A stretch of 64,000 bases of DNA from Alkalibacterium sp. 20 (GCF_001885615.1 NZ_LSRN01000056.1:1-64000); one strand, 5' to 3'; positions 51,025 through 61,566 are shown, numbered from the stretch's first letter. Translations and numbers: made by a program. The notes: generated by a model from the sequence alone, not told the origin.

Positions 51025-54006
51025 TCAATCCGGAATTTTCAATGCTTCGACCATATTGATGTGTTTTAATTTGAAATGCATCACGACCATTACCAAACTA
51101 CTGAAGAAAAACATCAGCAGGAATGAATACAGATAACTCGTCCATGTAATTTGGCTGAGGAAACGCATAATATCAAGTTCAGCGGTTTGTAATACAAAGC
51201 GATGCATGAAAACACCTAATACAAAACCGACAAGAATACCCATAATGGTCAAAACAAAGTTTTCACGATAAACATACATGGTCACTTCTTTGTCGAAGAA
51301 GCCCAAGACTTTGATTGTCGACAATTCTCTGATACGTTCTGATACGTTGATATTCGTGAGGTTATACAAGACAACAAAGGCAAGCGAAGCCGCCGAGATA
51401 ATAAGGACCACCGTCACCACATCCAGGCTGTCCATCGAATCTTGGAACGCGTCTTTGATAGCTGTCACAAACGTTACGCCCAGTACAGCCTCTTCTTCAA
51501 TCAATTGTTCACCGAGCTCATTATCACTTATTTGTTCGTCATATTTAAGCAGGCGTGTATTATATTCGATTTCTTCAGCAATCACTTGATCATAATAGTC
51601 TGGTGACATGTATATATAATGCTGGACATATTGTTCAGAAACAGCATTGATTTCAACTTCTATTGTTACTGAATCGTCCCATTCCAACTCTATTGTGTCC
51701 CCTACAGCGACATCGAGCAACTCGGCTAACTTGTCGGTAATAACCACACCCTCATCTTGCAATTCGTATGTTTTTGATTGATCCTCCAAGTCTCTGAGTA
51801 CAACAAAGTCTTTAAACAAATCTGCATCACTTGGGACAAGGAGTATGAAATCACGCGTCTCTCCATCTTTATTGGCTTTGACATTCTCCTGAAAAGATAG
51901 AAGCTGCTTCTCAAAACCGTTTACGTTTTCAAGTTTAGCAACAAGTGACTCACGATCAGCAGCTGTTGCTTCAGCATTTTCAGCTACGACTGCCTGGTAT
52001 AAATTGATCTCTCCAAATTGAACGTCTGCAATATCAGCAATCGAATCGGACAAACCATAGCCAGTCAGGAGCAACGCCGTTCCTCCAGCCACCCCAAATA
52101 ATGTCATCAACATTCGACGTTTATATCTAAATAAGTTTCGGGATGCTACTTTTTGAGTAAACGAAAATCTTTTCCAAATAAACGGCATGTATTCCAAGAA
52201 AATCCGTTTCCCTTTTTTAGGCGCTTTTGGCCGTAGCAACGTCGCCGCATTGCTGCGTAAAGATAAGCGAACGGAAACTAATGTAGATAATCCGGTCGCC
52301 AAGAGTGCAGCGGCCAGAGAGATGACTGCGTAATTCCAGTAAAATTGTGTTTGGGCGGAAGGTAAATTGTAGAGCGAACTATACGCGTCTAAAATCACAT
52401 TAGGAAAGAGCCAATACCCTAAAAACAAACCTAATATACTCCCAAATGAGGTGGCAATAAATGCATAAACAAAGTATTTGGTTGCAATGGCCATATCACC
52501 ATATCCCATAGCCTTCAGTGTGCCGATTTGGTTTCTTCCTTCATCGACCATCCGTGTCATCGTTGTCAATGATATAAGCGCTGCTAATAAGAAAAAGAAA
52601 ACCGGGAATATTTTAGCAATAGCACTGATTCTCTCTGCATTTTCGTCAAACTCTCCGTAGCCTGCAAGAGAAGTCCGGTCATTGACGAAATACTCCGGCT
52701 CGGCTAAATCAGCTAATTCTGTTTCGGCTTCTTCTAAATCAACTAAAGCTTCCTCAATTTCTGCTTCAGCATCCGCAGCTTCTGCTTCAAATTCAGCTGA
52801 TCCATCTTGATACTCAGCTTCTACCTCCTCTAATTCAACCCGTGCAGCTTCCAATTCTTCTCTTGAAGCTGCCAGTTCAGCATTGAGTTGACTTTCAGCA
52901 TTTTCGAGCTCTACTAATCCGGCTAGGACTTGTTCTTCCTGGGTCAATAACTCTTCGTAAGCTGGCGAGTCCTGCATTTGCGCGGCTTCAAGCTGAATTT
53001 TGTTTTCTTGTATTTCATTCAATGCTTGATTGAGTTGTGTCCGTTCGTTCTCGATCTCAGCACGTGCATTTATTTCTTCGCGTTCCAGTTCGTCCATTCC
53101 AGCTGCATAGTCGGCGAAACCTTCATCGATCTCATTTCGAGCGTCTTCCAATTCCACTCTGCCTTCTTCAAGCTCTTGTCCAGCTTCTTCTACTTCTTCA
53201 TAGCCGTCTTCGATTTCACTTTCGATTTCTTCGTAGAGTGCTTCGTACCTTTCATTCGGTCTTTCTGACAAAAGCTCTTCTACATCGGCCTTTTTCCTAT
53301 CGATAAAGTCCTGGTATTCTGTCGAGTAAGCTACATATTCACTTGACTGATGAAATAAGATGTAGGCATCGGTATAGATCTCCATGTCATAAACATCTGC
53401 TGACACCACCGAAAAGCCGTCTAAATTGCCACTACCTATAGTTGTGTTCCCTCTATTTATCCGTTCGATATATAAGGGACTATTCAAAAAACCAACGACT
53501 TCAAATGTATGCTCTTTAAGTGCGGCCTCACGATTTTCAGATGTTTCTTCATTTATCTGAATGGTATCGCCTATTGCATACTCGTCAACGTAACTATTCG
53601 TGTGATCGATAGCAATTTCGTTAGTGTCTTCAGGTAAACGGCCTTCAACAATTTTAAAGTCATTGATCGAATGCTGCTCTTTGTCCCAGCCGATAACTTT
53701 TGATGTTAATCCTGACTCGTCAAAAATGACATCCTGACTATAAAAATAGTTCACATCGGCATTATCTATCGAATTCAAGATTTCTTTGTCTTCATCTACT
53801 AATCCCATCGTTGAAAACACATGTATATCGCTTAAATTTTGCTCATCATAATAAGAATCGGCCGTATGAATCATTACCGGTCCGGTAGCACTTAAGCCAG
53901 CAAAAAAAGCGACTCCTATTAAAATAATGGCAAAGATAGATAAAAACCGGGTCTTGCTTCGACCTATTTCTCTGAACGTATCTTTCCATAATGCTCTCTT
54001 GGTCAT
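51025..54006 (-). CDS. FtsX-type ABC transporter permease with coiled-coil insert
   Basis: The 993-residue permease has one N-terminal helix (residues 20-40), a large extracytoplasmic region, then two FtsX domains with helices near 475-600 and 855-985. The extracytoplasmic part includes a long acidic coiled coil (about residues 235-440) with repeated Glu-rich heptads such as EEGRVELEDARNEIDEG and ELEAARVELEEVEAE. This layout matches the MacB/YhgE-like exporters of lactic bacteria linked to envelope stress or peptide export. Substrate unknown. It follows the ATPase gene by 25 bases. Confidence 0.9.
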   Translation of the reverse strand: MTKRALWKDTFREIGRSKTRFLSIFAIILIGVAFFAGLSATGPVMIHTADSYYDEQNLSDIHVFSTMGLVDEDKEILNSIDNADVNYFYSQDVIFDESGLTSKVIGWDKEQHSINDFKIVEGRLPEDTNEIAIDHTNSYVDEYAIGDTIQINEETSENREAALKEHTFEVVGFLNSPLYIERINRGNTTIGSGNLDGFSVVSADVYDMEIYTDAYILFHQSSEYVAYSTEYQDFIDRKKADVEELLSERPNERYEALYEEIESEIEDGYEEVEEAGQELEEGRVELEDARNEIDEGFADYAAGMDELEREEINARAEIENERTQLNQALNEIQENKIQLEAAQMQDSPAYEELLTQEEQVLAGLVELENAESQLNAELAASREELEAARVELEEVEAEYQDGSAEFEAEAADAEAEIEEALVDLEEAETELADLAEPEYFVNDRTSLAGYGEFDENAERISAIAKIFPVFFFLLAALISLTTMTRMVDEGRNQIGTLKAMGYGDMAIATKYFVYAFIATSFGSILGLFLGYWLFPNVILDAYSSLYNLPSAQTQFYWNYAVISLAAALLATGLSTLVSVRLSLRSNAATLLRPKAPKKGKRIFLEYMPFIWKRFSFTQKVASRNLFRYKRRMLMTLFGVAGGTALLLTGYGLSDSIADIADVQFGEINLYQAVVAENAEATAADRESLVAKLENVNGFEKQLLSFQENVKANKDGETRDFILLVPSDADLFKDFVVLRDLEDQSKTYELQDEGVVITDKLAELLDVAVGDTIELEWDDSVTIEVEINAVSEQYVQHYIYMSPDYYDQVIAEEIEYNTRLLKYDEQISDNELGEQLIEEEAVLGVTFVTAIKDAFQDSMDSLDVVTVVLIISAASLAFVVLYNLTNINVSERIRELSTIKVLGFFDKEVTMYVYRENFVLTIMGILVGFVLGVFMHRFVLQTAELDIMRFLSQITWTSYLYSFLLMFFFSSLVMVVMHFKLKHINMVEALKIPD

Positions 54007-54031
54007 TACACTCCCTCATTTCGCATCCGTT

Positions 54032-54736
54032 TTACCATTCAATCGATTCTACCGGTTGTGGATGAGCATTCAACGTGACTTTTCTGACTTTAGCATTGTT
54101 GATATCGATCACACGATTTGCCATTGGTGCAATGGCACGGTTATGTGTGATAACAACGACTGTTGCTCCGTATTCTTCTTTGGAACGATTCAATAAATCG
54201 AGTACTTTTTTCCCGGTTTCATAATCCAGCGCACCGGTGGGTTCATCACAGAGCAATAATTTTGGCTGCTTTGCTAATGCGCGCGCAATGGCAACGCGCT
54301 GTTGTTCGCCACCAGACAACTGGGCAGGGAAATTATCCATTCGGTCTTCCAAACCAACGCTGATCAGTATTTCCGTTGCATCTAGCGCATTGGGAGAAAT
54401 TTCTGCTGCCAACTCTACATTTTCTTTAGCCGTCAAATTGGGGATCAAATTATAATTTTGAAAGATAAAACCAACATCATTTCGTCGATATTCCGTCAAT
54501 TGCTTATCTTTAAATCCAACTATATCCGTCCCGTCAACGATCACTTCGCCTTCATCAGCAGAATCCATTCCACCTAAAATATTTAAAACTGTTGTTTTCC
54601 CAGCCCCACTGGGCCCGACAATAACAGCAAATTCGTTTTTCTCTATGTCAAACGTTATACCATCATTAGCTACGACAACTGTTTCACCGGCTTGATAACG
54701 CTTCACTTCATTTTTCACAGAAATATAAGCTGACAT
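54032..54736 (-). CDS. ABC transporter ATP-binding protein
   Basis: The 234-residue ATPase of the LolD/MacB type has Walker [15 protein letters not shown] near residue 42, signature [15 protein letters not shown] near 145 and Walker [13 protein letters not shown]. It energises the permease encoded immediately downstream. Confidence 0.95.
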   Translation of the reverse strand: MSAYISVKNEVKRYQAGETVVVANDGITFDIEKNEFAVIVGPSGAGKTTVLNILGGMDSADEGEVIVDGTDIVGFKDKQLTEYRRNDVGFIFQNYNLIPNLTAKENVELAAEISPNALDATEILISVGLEDRMDNFPAQLSGGEQQRVAIARALAKQPKLLLCDEPTGALDYETGKKVLDLLNRSKEEYGATVVVITHNRAIAPMANRVIDINNAKVRKVTLNAHPQPVESIEW

Positions 54737-54845
54737 TTCTTTTCGTCCTTTCCAGTAACTTTCTATCTATTTTATCATATTAAGTGGATCCGTCTCCCTT
54801 TTTTTCCTCCATTTTCAAAATCTTCAATCTTTAGTCATATGTACA

Positions 54846-54872
54846 AAAAAAGACAGGTTTCCCTGCCTCCCG
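54846..54872 (-). terminator. Terminator of the RlmI-like gene
   Basis: On the minus strand GGCAGG-gaaa-CCTGTC followed by TTTTTTT lies just past the stop codon. Confidence 0.75.
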
Positions 54873-54876
54873 TTTG

Positions 54877-56058
54877 TTATTCTTTTGTTCTTTGAAGCAC
54901 AAAGACTTTCAAGTAATTAGAATTTGGATTTTCGTTGTTTACAGCAAAATCTTCAGGCAGGCTATACTCCTCAACGAGGTAAGCATCCACATCTAATTCT
55001 TCAAAGGCTAGGTTAACACTATCAAAGAAATCATCTCTTGATACTGTCCTTGCATTCGTAGAAGTAATGATCAAACCACCAGGTGCTAGCACTTGAATCG
55101 CTTCTGCCACTAATTCCGTGTAATTCTTTTCAACACTGAATGTTCTTTTCTTTGTACGTGCAAACGTTGGCGGATCCAAAACGATCAAGTCAAATTGCAG
55201 CTGATGTTTCTGTGCATAATCTAAATAATCGAACACATCCATTTTTCGGATTTCATGCTGCTCACTGTCTAAACCATTTACTTCAAACTGCTCTTTTGTT
55301 CGTTCTTTACTTCTGTTAGCCACATCAACATTGACAGTTTTAACCGCTCCACCCATGGCAGCCGCGACAGAAAACGCTCCCGTATAACTAAACGTATTCA
55401 GGACTTTTCTACCTAAGCCCCATTCTTCCATAATTTTGTTTCTGACATTTCGCTGATCGAGGAACAAACCGGTCATCCAGCCTTCATCTAAATAGATATT
55501 ATATCGAACACCGTTTTCTAAAATAACTATAGGCTCTTCAGCTTTATTACCTTCGACAAATTTACTTTTATGCGGTGCATTTGGATAATGGCATTTCTCA
55601 TAAATTCCTTTGAAATCAGGAATAGCTACTTTAAAGGCTTTTAGTATCATATCCTTGTGTTGGTAGATACCTTCACTATACCAAGAAAAGATATAATAGC
55701 CATCGTAATAATCAATAGTCAAGCCACCGATACCGTCGCCATCACCATTAAACATACGAAAAGCCGTCGTTTTTTTATCAGCATAAAAAGCTGATCTTCT
55801 TTCTCGTGCCATTCTAAATAGTCTGTCAAAAAAGGCGTAGTCTATTTTATCCGAATCATCTAGGGATAAAACCCAGCCAGCTGTTTTCTTTTCGCTACCA
55901 ATATATCCAAGTGCCACAAATTTATAATGGTTGTCCACTAGCCTCACAAAGTCACCTTCGACTAGCTCTTCTTTATCAAAAAAATCTAATTCTTCTAGTA
56001 TTGGGTACCCCTTTTTAATACGATCGGTTGCTAATTCTTTTATTCTCAATACTTTCAT
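54877..56058 (-). CDS. RlmI-like class I SAM-dependent rRNA methyltransferase
   Basis: The 393-residue protein has an N-terminal PUA domain (residues 1-75), a middle beta domain and a Rossmann methyltransferase with VLNTFSYTGAFSVAAAMGGA near residue 220, KMDVFDYLDY and the NPPY-equivalent LDPPTFARTKK near 290. Family members methylate C5 of a 23S rRNA cytosine. I chose the ATG at 56058 behind AAGGAG. Confidence 0.88.
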   Translation of the reverse strand: MKVLRIKELATDRIKKGYPILEELDFFDKEELVEGDFVRLVDNHYKFVALGYIGSEKKTAGWVLSLDDSDKIDYAFFDRLFRMARERRSAFYADKKTTAFRMFNGDGDGIGGLTIDYYDGYYIFSWYSEGIYQHKDMILKAFKVAIPDFKGIYEKCHYPNAPHKSKFVEGNKAEEPIVILENGVRYNIYLDEGWMTGLFLDQRNVRNKIMEEWGLGRKVLNTFSYTGAFSVAAAMGGAVKTVNVDVANRSKERTKEQFEVNGLDSEQHEIRKMDVFDYLDYAQKHQLQFDLIVLDPPTFARTKKRTFSVEKNYTELVAEAIQVLAPGGLIITSTNARTVSRDDFFDSVNLAFEELDVDAYLVEEYSLPEDFAVNNENPNSNYLKVFVLQRTKE

Positions 56059-56146
56059 AACGCACTCCTTTTTAGCTGATCTTCTGTTTTCTTTTCTCTC
56101 ACAGTATAACATAATATTTTAACGAATATAGTCTGTCTACAACTTA

Positions 56147-56185
56147 AAAAGTGGACGCTAAATAGCTTAACGTCCACTTTTTGGC
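56147..56185 (-). terminator. Terminator of ltaS
   Basis: AAAAAGTGGACG-ttaagctatttag-CGTCCACTTTTT is a strong symmetric hairpin just past the ltaS stop. Confidence 0.85.
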
Positions 56186-56187
56186 AC

Positions 56188-58341
56188 TTATTCTAATTGT
56201 TCAAAGTCCAATGTTTTATCGGGGTCTATCTTTTGAATAAACTCACTGTAACTCATTTCGTTCATTAATTCTGGGGCGTCTGATTCATAGAGCCCTTCAC
56301 TAGATAGTCCGTCTCTTTGTTTAAGAAGACTGTCTTCTTTTAAAGCATCGCTTTCTAAAACGTCCAATTGGTTAGAAAAAATATACTCATTCGGTTTAAA
56401 ATCTTCCATTGAAGGAGGCGAATAGAAACGTAACAAGTCCATCATCACAATATTGTCCGAATGCGTCAACTCTTCTCGAGCATCATCTCTAATCACGTGT
56501 AATTCAGCACGTTCAGCTTCAGACAATTCGTCTGTCAGTTCATTTCCATCTTGATCATAAATCGATTGACCAATAAATGTATAGTCGGAAGTCAATACTC
56601 GTCCATTTCTTAAAGGTACCGTACTATTATGATTCCCAGATAACAAATCTTGTCCCATGAACAAGAATTCATCTGTTTCAACCCCAAGTAAGTGCATGAG
56701 TGTGGGTAACATATCAACTTGACCACTGTACGTATCATGAACTTGACCATTACCAATTCCTGGTGCGTGAACGATCAATGGGACGCGTTGCATTTGAGTA
56801 TCATCATACTCGTTCCAATCTTCCCTATCTTTGCCCACTAATTCGGCAAGGTGAGGATTTCGCATATTTGATATGCCGTAATGATCACCGTATAAAACAA
56901 AAATAGAATTTTCATACAACCCACTGGCTTTCAAGTAATCAAAAAACTCTTCCATGGCTTGATCCGCATAATTAGCAGTAGCAAAGAACTGATTAATCGT
57001 ATCATCGGCAGTTTGTGCCTCTGGAAAACCTTGATTCTGTTCATCTAGAGGATACGGAAAATGATGAGTGACCGTTACAAATTTCGAATAAAAAGGTTGA
57101 GGTAACTGTTCAATATACTCAACCGAATCTTTGAAGAACAGTTTATCTTTTAATCCATATTCGAGTGAGCGTTCTCCTGACAAATCGTAAAACTCAGCAT
57201 CGAAAAAGTAATCATAGCCAAAGTTTCGGTACGTATCTGTTCTATTCCAAAACGATCCGACATTTCCGTGGAAGGCTGCTGAAGAGTATCCAGCTTTTTG
57301 TTCCAATATTGCGGGCGCAGAATGAAAAGTATTTGTCGATCCGAGTGTTTGAAAAACACTGCCTTCAGACATTCCGTACAAAGATGATTCTCCCAGGACT
57401 TCTGCGTCAGAGGATTTCCCTTGGCCAGTCTGATGGAAAAAGTTATTGAAGCTATGTGAGTCCTGACTGTTAAACAGGCTATTAACGAATGGCATTACTT
57501 CATGTTTTTCGCCATTCTCATCTTCTAATTCATAATCGATCAAAAACTGCTGGACACTTTCCATCGCTATGACTATTACGTTACGGTCTTTTGCTACACC
57601 GAAGTATTCTTCATTCGGTTCTCTGTAATTCTCTCTCACAAAATCAATGATTTCATTTAGCTGCGTTTCATCAGCACTCGCTCGAATCTGATTATTTTGA
57701 ACCGTTTGAACAATATCATAACCTGTAAAGAAGTTTAGCCCTAAATATTTTACGATATAATTTCTGTCAAACGTTCGTGTCAGCAGTTGAGGTCGATCTA
57801 TTTCTGCTAACGTCAGATTTCCGACGAATAATGCCAATCCTAAAGCGGTAACTGCAAAAATATCGCGTTTTCTAGCTGGTTTGAAATAGTGTTTAGCTAT
57901 CGTTTCACGCTTACGTATAGAAATAACCACTAGTAGGATAAAATCAAACCAGTAGAGTAAATCCCATGGTCGCATCATAGCAAACGTTGAGGCTATTAAG
58001 CCCGCGGATACATTGTTGGAACCAACCATGATATTCGTTGTAAGGAAATCCGAAAATTCTCTATTATACAAGATGTTGGAATAGAGAAGTAACGTAGTCA
58101 CAAACAAAATTCCAATCAAAGCTATACTGGACGATTTTGATTTTTTAAAGTAAAGTGAAGCGGAAAAAAGTATCAGCGTGGCAGCTAGTGGATTAATAAA
58201 CAATAAGAACTGCTGAATAACACCATTCACTCCTAAATCAAATTCTATCCAATAGGCCATATATGTTTTGAGCCAAAACATAACTGTTACCAATCCAAAC
58301 AAAACATTTCTTTTATTGAAAATGTTTTTGATCTTAAACAT
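56188..58341 (-). CDS. ltaS: Lipoteichoic acid synthase
   Basis: The 717-residue enzyme polymerises glycerol phosphate from phosphatidylglycerol onto the glycolipid anchor. Five membrane helices occupy residues 10-200. The extracellular sulfatase-fold domain has VIAMESVQQFLIDYE near 255 (metal Glu), the nucleophile Thr in FHQTGQGKSSDAE near 303, and FVLYGDHYGIS (metal Asp/His) near 475. I chose the ATG at 58341 behind GGAGG. The long C-terminal tail is Glu/Asp-rich. dgkB would recycle the diacylglycerol by-product. Confidence 0.95.
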   Translation of the reverse strand: MFKIKNIFNKRNVLFGLVTVMFWLKTYMAYWIEFDLGVNGVIQQFLLFINPLAATLILFSASLYFKKSKSSSIALIGILFVTTLLLYSNILYNREFSDFLTTNIMVGSNNVSAGLIASTFAMMRPWDLLYWFDFILLVVISIRKRETIAKHYFKPARKRDIFAVTALGLALFVGNLTLAEIDRPQLLTRTFDRNYIVKYLGLNFFTGYDIVQTVQNNQIRASADETQLNEIIDFVRENYREPNEEYFGVAKDRNVIVIAMESVQQFLIDYELEDENGEKHEVMPFVNSLFNSQDSHSFNNFFHQTGQGKSSDAEVLGESSLYGMSEGSVFQTLGSTNTFHSAPAILEQKAGYSSAAFHGNVGSFWNRTDTYRNFGYDYFFDAEFYDLSGERSLEYGLKDKLFFKDSVEYIEQLPQPFYSKFVTVTHHFPYPLDEQNQGFPEAQTADDTINQFFATANYADQAMEEFFDYLKASGLYENSIFVLYGDHYGISNMRNPHLAELVGKDREDWNEYDDTQMQRVPLIVHAPGIGNGQVHDTYSGQVDMLPTLMHLLGVETDEFLFMGQDLLSGNHNSTVPLRNGRVLTSDYTFIGQSIYDQDGNELTDELSEAERAELHVIRDDAREELTHSDNIVMMDLLRFYSPPSMEDFKPNEYIFSNQLDVLESDALKEDSLLKQRDGLSSEGLYESDAPELMNEMSYSEFIQKIDPDKTLDFEQLE

Positions 58342-58484
58342 AAATAGCCCTCCTTTTTCCATTTTTTTTTATTTTTTTATTTTATGATTAATTTTAAATC
58401 AATTTATTCTTCTCGCATATTCTAAGCGAAACTTTAGTATAAGGCAAATCAAACGTATTAAGCAATTAAAAAGTTCTCATAAAA

Positions 58485-58527
58485 GATTCTTTAAAGTATT
58501 AAACCTAAATACTTTAAAGAACCTTTT
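58485..58527 (-). terminator. Terminator of the two-component system genes
   Basis: TTCTTTAAAGTATT-taggttt-AATACTTTAAAGAA followed by TCTTTTATG starts at the stop codon of the kinase gene. Confidence 0.75.
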
Positions 58528-59965
58528 AATTTTTTGGTTTTTTTGGGAACATCATCTTAAAAGTCGTACCCTTGCCAATTTCACTCTTAACCGTAATCTC
58601 CGCTCCATGGAGTTCTACTAACTGTTGTACAATAGCCAGTCCAAGACCAGATTCACCGAATCTAGTCTTGGTTCGAGAGGCATCTGCCTTGTAGTAACGC
58701 TCCCAGATATTTTCCAATTGAGTTTCTGTCACCCCGATTCCTGTATCGCTAATGGTGATTTCTGTACCTTCTATAGTATTTCGACTTGATATGTCAATTT
58801 CGCCACTTTGAGTAAATTGCATGGCGTTTTTAATCAAGTTAACTAAAATTTGTTTTAGTCGGTCATAATCTGCATATACCGTGACATTATCGAGATCATG
58901 AACAATTAACTCGTTCGAAGACTCTTTGATTATCTCTTTCATTTGTTCACTTATTTCATCAACGATCTCTGATAAAGGTATCGCATGTTTCGTTAATACG
59001 ATTCGATTAGAGCGAATGTTTTCATAATCCATATTCTCATTGACAAGTCGTATCAGTCGTCTTGTTTCTTTTCTCATCAGTTTTATACTTCGTAATTTTT
59101 GTGTTTCAGGAATGACATCGTGTTCTAGCCCTTCCAGCAAACCGTTTATAGTAGTTAAAGGTGTTCTCATTTCATGCGCTGCATCTTGCATAAAACTTTT
59201 TCCTCGCTCTTCTTGTTTTATGACCTCGTCTTGAGATTCTTTTAAAGCCATCACCATTCGGTTGAAATCCCTGGTCAAGTAATCTATTTCATCTCGTTCT
59301 TTATGCTCAAGTTGAATCGTATACTCACCTTCTGCTACTTTATGGGCAGCTTTTCGTAATCGATTCACACGCTTAACTTGATAGTGAGCAAAGACTAAGC
59401 TCAACAATATAGCAACAATCGTCGAGATAAGGAAGGCATTAAATAAATTGCCTTTTAAATCTTCCATTTGTTGATTGACATGGCTGATCGGTGCACTTAA
59501 CGTAACAAACCCGGCATACTCCTTGTTGTTTTTCTGAAAATAAGGAAGATAGACGAGTGTGGTCTCTCTGGGATTTCCTAATAAATCTTCACGATTTGTT
59601 GTTAAAGATATGCGTTCGCCCGATTGCAGTTGTTTAATTTGATCAGGAACAATGTTTGCCCGCAGATTCAATGGTAACTCCGGATAGATTATATCTCCTT
59701 CTTCATCAAAAACAAAAAAGGAAACTTCCTGCGCCGTTAAAACGCGGTTGATCGTATCTAGTTGCGCCGGGTTCAAATCCTCATTCACTACAGATTCAGC
59801 ATAACTAAACAATCTGTTTTCGGTTGCATTCAAGGCCGTTCTTCGACCAAAATGTACTAGCGAAAAGATGGTTACCGTCATTAAGATAATGATAACCGCT
59901 AAAAAACCCAAAAACTGTTGAAAGAAATACGGCAACTTCATTTTAGTCAATTTTTTCGGTATCAT
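58526..59965 (-). CDS. Two-component sensor histidine kinase
   Basis: The 479-residue kinase has two membrane helices (about 14-36 and 170-192) enclosing an extracytoplasmic sensor, a HAMP segment (RLRKAAHKVAEGEYTI, about 197-245), the phospho-acceptor His in MQDAAHEMRTPLTTING near residue 265 and a HATPase domain (NLIKNAMQF, DTGIGV, FGESGLGLAI). The first ATG overlaps the regulator gene by 23 bases; a second ATG at 59941 in TAAAATG is an equally likely coupled start. The stimulus is unknown; cell-envelope stress is a guess from the PhoR/VicK-like layout. Confidence 0.9.
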   Translation of the reverse strand: MIPKKLTKMKLPYFFQQFLGFLAVIIILMTVTIFSLVHFGRRTALNATENRLFSYAESVVNEDLNPAQLDTINRVLTAQEVSFFVFDEEGDIIYPELPLNLRANIVPDQIKQLQSGERISLTTNREDLLGNPRETTLVYLPYFQKNNKEYAGFVTLSAPISHVNQQMEDLKGNLFNAFLISTIVAILLSLVFAHYQVKRVNRLRKAAHKVAEGEYTIQLEHKERDEIDYLTRDFNRMVMALKESQDEVIKQEERGKSFMQDAAHEMRTPLTTINGLLEGLEHDVIPETQKLRSIKLMRKETRRLIRLVNENMDYENIRSNRIVLTKHAIPLSEIVDEISEQMKEIIKESSNELIVHDLDNVTVYADYDRLKQILVNLIKNAMQFTQSGEIDISSRNTIEGTEITISDTGIGVTETQLENIWERYYKADASRTKTRFGESGLGLAIVQQLVELHGAEITVKSEIGKGTTFKMMFPKKPKN

Positions 59966-60653
59966 CGAACTTGTACCCTACTCCCCATACCGTCTTTATA
60001 ACTTGCGGCCCATTTAAAAATACTTTTTGACGTAATTTTTTTATGTGCGCATCCACGGTTCGTTCATCACCAAAATACTCATAATCCCAAACTAATTGAA
60101 GCAGTTGCTCTCTTGAAAAAACACGTCTGGGACTATTTGCTAAAGTAAAGAGCAAGTCAAATTCTTTCGGTGTTAAATTATTGAGAGGTTGATCATACAA
60201 GACGACCTCTCGTGTCGTTCGGTCCATTTTCAAATGTTCTGTTTCAATGTCAAACGTCAATTCATCTGCATTAGCCGCGTCTTTACTGCTGGCTCTTCTA
60301 AACAATGATTTTATACGCGCAACTAAAGTGAGTGGACTGAAGGGTTTGGTTACATAGTCATCTGCACCTATTTCCAAACCAATCACTTCATCACTTTCTG
60401 AATCTTTAGCAGTCAACATTATGATGGGGGTCGATAAAGACTGTTTTCTTATTTCTTTACAAATCGTCATGCCGTCCATCCCAGGAAGCATGATATCCAA
60501 TATAATGAGATCAAACTTATCTGGGGACTCTTTATACGTATCCAGCCCCTCTTTGCCATTGTGAACAAAGGTTGCCTCCCACTCTTCTTTCAAAAAGAAC
60601 ATTTCTATCATTTCACACACGGATTCATTATCTTCGATCATTAAAATATGCAT
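59943..60653 (-). CDS. OmpR-family response regulator
   Basis: The 236-residue regulator (start MHILMIEDNE behind GGGAGAAGG) has a receiver domain with the acidic pair EDNE, the phosphorylation Asp in LIILDIMLPGMDG near residue 54, Lys in DYVTKPF near 104, and a C-terminal winged helix (LTPKEFDLLFTLANSPRRVFSR and RTVDAHIKKLRQKV). It is coupled to the kinase gene. Confidence 0.95.
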   Translation of the reverse strand: MHILMIEDNESVCEMIEMFFLKEEWEATFVHNGKEGLDTYKESPDKFDLIILDIMLPGMDGMTICKEIRKQSLSTPIIMLTAKDSESDEVIGLEIGADDYVTKPFSPLTLVARIKSLFRRASSKDAANADELTFDIETEHLKMDRTTREVVLYDQPLNNLTPKEFDLLFTLANSPRRVFSREQLLQLVWDYEYFGDERTVDAHIKKLRQKVFLNGPQVIKTVWGVGYKFDDTEKID

Positions 60654-60808
60654 GTTTAACCTTCTCCCTAGATTCATTCATTTTCATTATACACGCCATA
60701 GTTGAATTTTCTGTGTAAATCAATGCACTAAAACATGAAAACAGACTAATTGTGTCAACTTTGCAACCAAACAATAAACAGACCTTTTTAAGTTGAAAAC
60801 TAAACGCA

Positions 60809-60868
60809 AAAAGACAGCACTTTATCCTTGTTCGTTAACAAACAAAAATAATGTGCTGCGTTTTTATT
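60809..60868 (-). terminator. Terminator of ssb
   Basis: GCAGCACATTAT and ATAAAGTGCTGTC enclose an inner stem (TTGTTTG...) and are followed by TTTTTGCG on the minus strand. Confidence 0.7.
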
Positions 60869-60888
60869 TTTTCACACTCTAAAATAGC

Positions 60889-61212
60889 CTATTCTTTTGG
60901 TTTTTTCTGGATAAATTCTATATCATCCACGAGCATTTCTACAACATACTTTGTTTCGTCTTCGTTGTTTTGATACGAACGCGATTGCATCTTACCATTT
61001 AACGCGATCAAATCTCCCTTGCTGCAATATTTTTCAATGAGTTCAGCTTTCTTACCCCAGGCAACAAACGGTATAAAATCAGCATCCGTCATACCTTCTT
61101 TTTTGAACGTCTTCTTTACCGCTAGAACGTTGTTGGTAACAAATCGACTCTCACCTATATCTCTTAACTCAACTTCTTTGACCATTCTCCCTATCAGCGA
61201 TACTGTATTCAT
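60889..61212 (-). CDS. Short single-stranded DNA-binding protein
   Basis: The 107-residue OB-fold protein begins MNTVSLIGRMVKEVELR and keeps FIPFVAWGKKAELIEKYCSKGDLIALNGKM-type SSB core motifs in pieces (FVAWGKKAE, GDLIALNGKMQSR). It ends at KKPKE without the acidic DDIPF tail of the replicative SSB, like the competence-type SsbB of bacilli. It would cover single-stranded DNA without recruiting tail-binding proteins. Confidence 0.88.
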   Translation of the reverse strand: MNTVSLIGRMVKEVELRDIGESRFVTNNVLAVKKTFKKEGMTDADFIPFVAWGKKAELIEKYCSKGDLIALNGKMQSRSYQNNEDETKYVVEMLVDDIEFIQKKPKE

Positions 61213-61377
61213 GCTATTCCTCTTTTCATCACATAGTAGGAAAGATTAACATCTCTCCTCTACCAATAATATTATGAAAAGAAATAATAACTCATGAATA
61301 AAGTTTTATCAAAAACGAAAAAACACTAAAGCGATAGAGAGAATCCCTATTACCTTAATGCTTTGACACCTCATTTA

Positions 61378-61566
61378 TTAGAAAATATAGTCTAAAATAT
61401 GCTGCCAGATTTCCGGATTAAATACATCCATTGGCTCTCCGGCCCCACCAACGACACTGTATCCAATCATTGTTCCTACTATAAAAGCCGCAGCAATTAA
61501 CAGAATCGCAATCAGGACTTTTAATATATAAAAGATTATATCTTTAATTACCGTTTGCCATGTCAT
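61378..61566 (-). CDS. epuA: EpuA-family small membrane protein
   Basis: The 62-residue protein has one membrane helix (VLIAILLIAAAFIVGTMIGY, residues about 17-37) and a short C-terminal tail ending IWQHILDYIF. Length and location next to mbl and murA match EpuA, often labelled RNA polymerase beta-subunit-like, a family accompanying murA in streptococci and relatives. Its role is not established. Confidence 0.8.
   Translation of the reverse strand: MTWQTVIKDIIFYILKVLIAILLIAAAFIVGTMIGYSVVGGAGEPMDVFNPEIWQHILDYIF

Noticed and set aside
52978-53306. Phe-rich and Arg/Leu-rich plus-strand frames
   Set aside because: They are antisense to the coiled-coil region of the ABC permease and have no ribosome sites.
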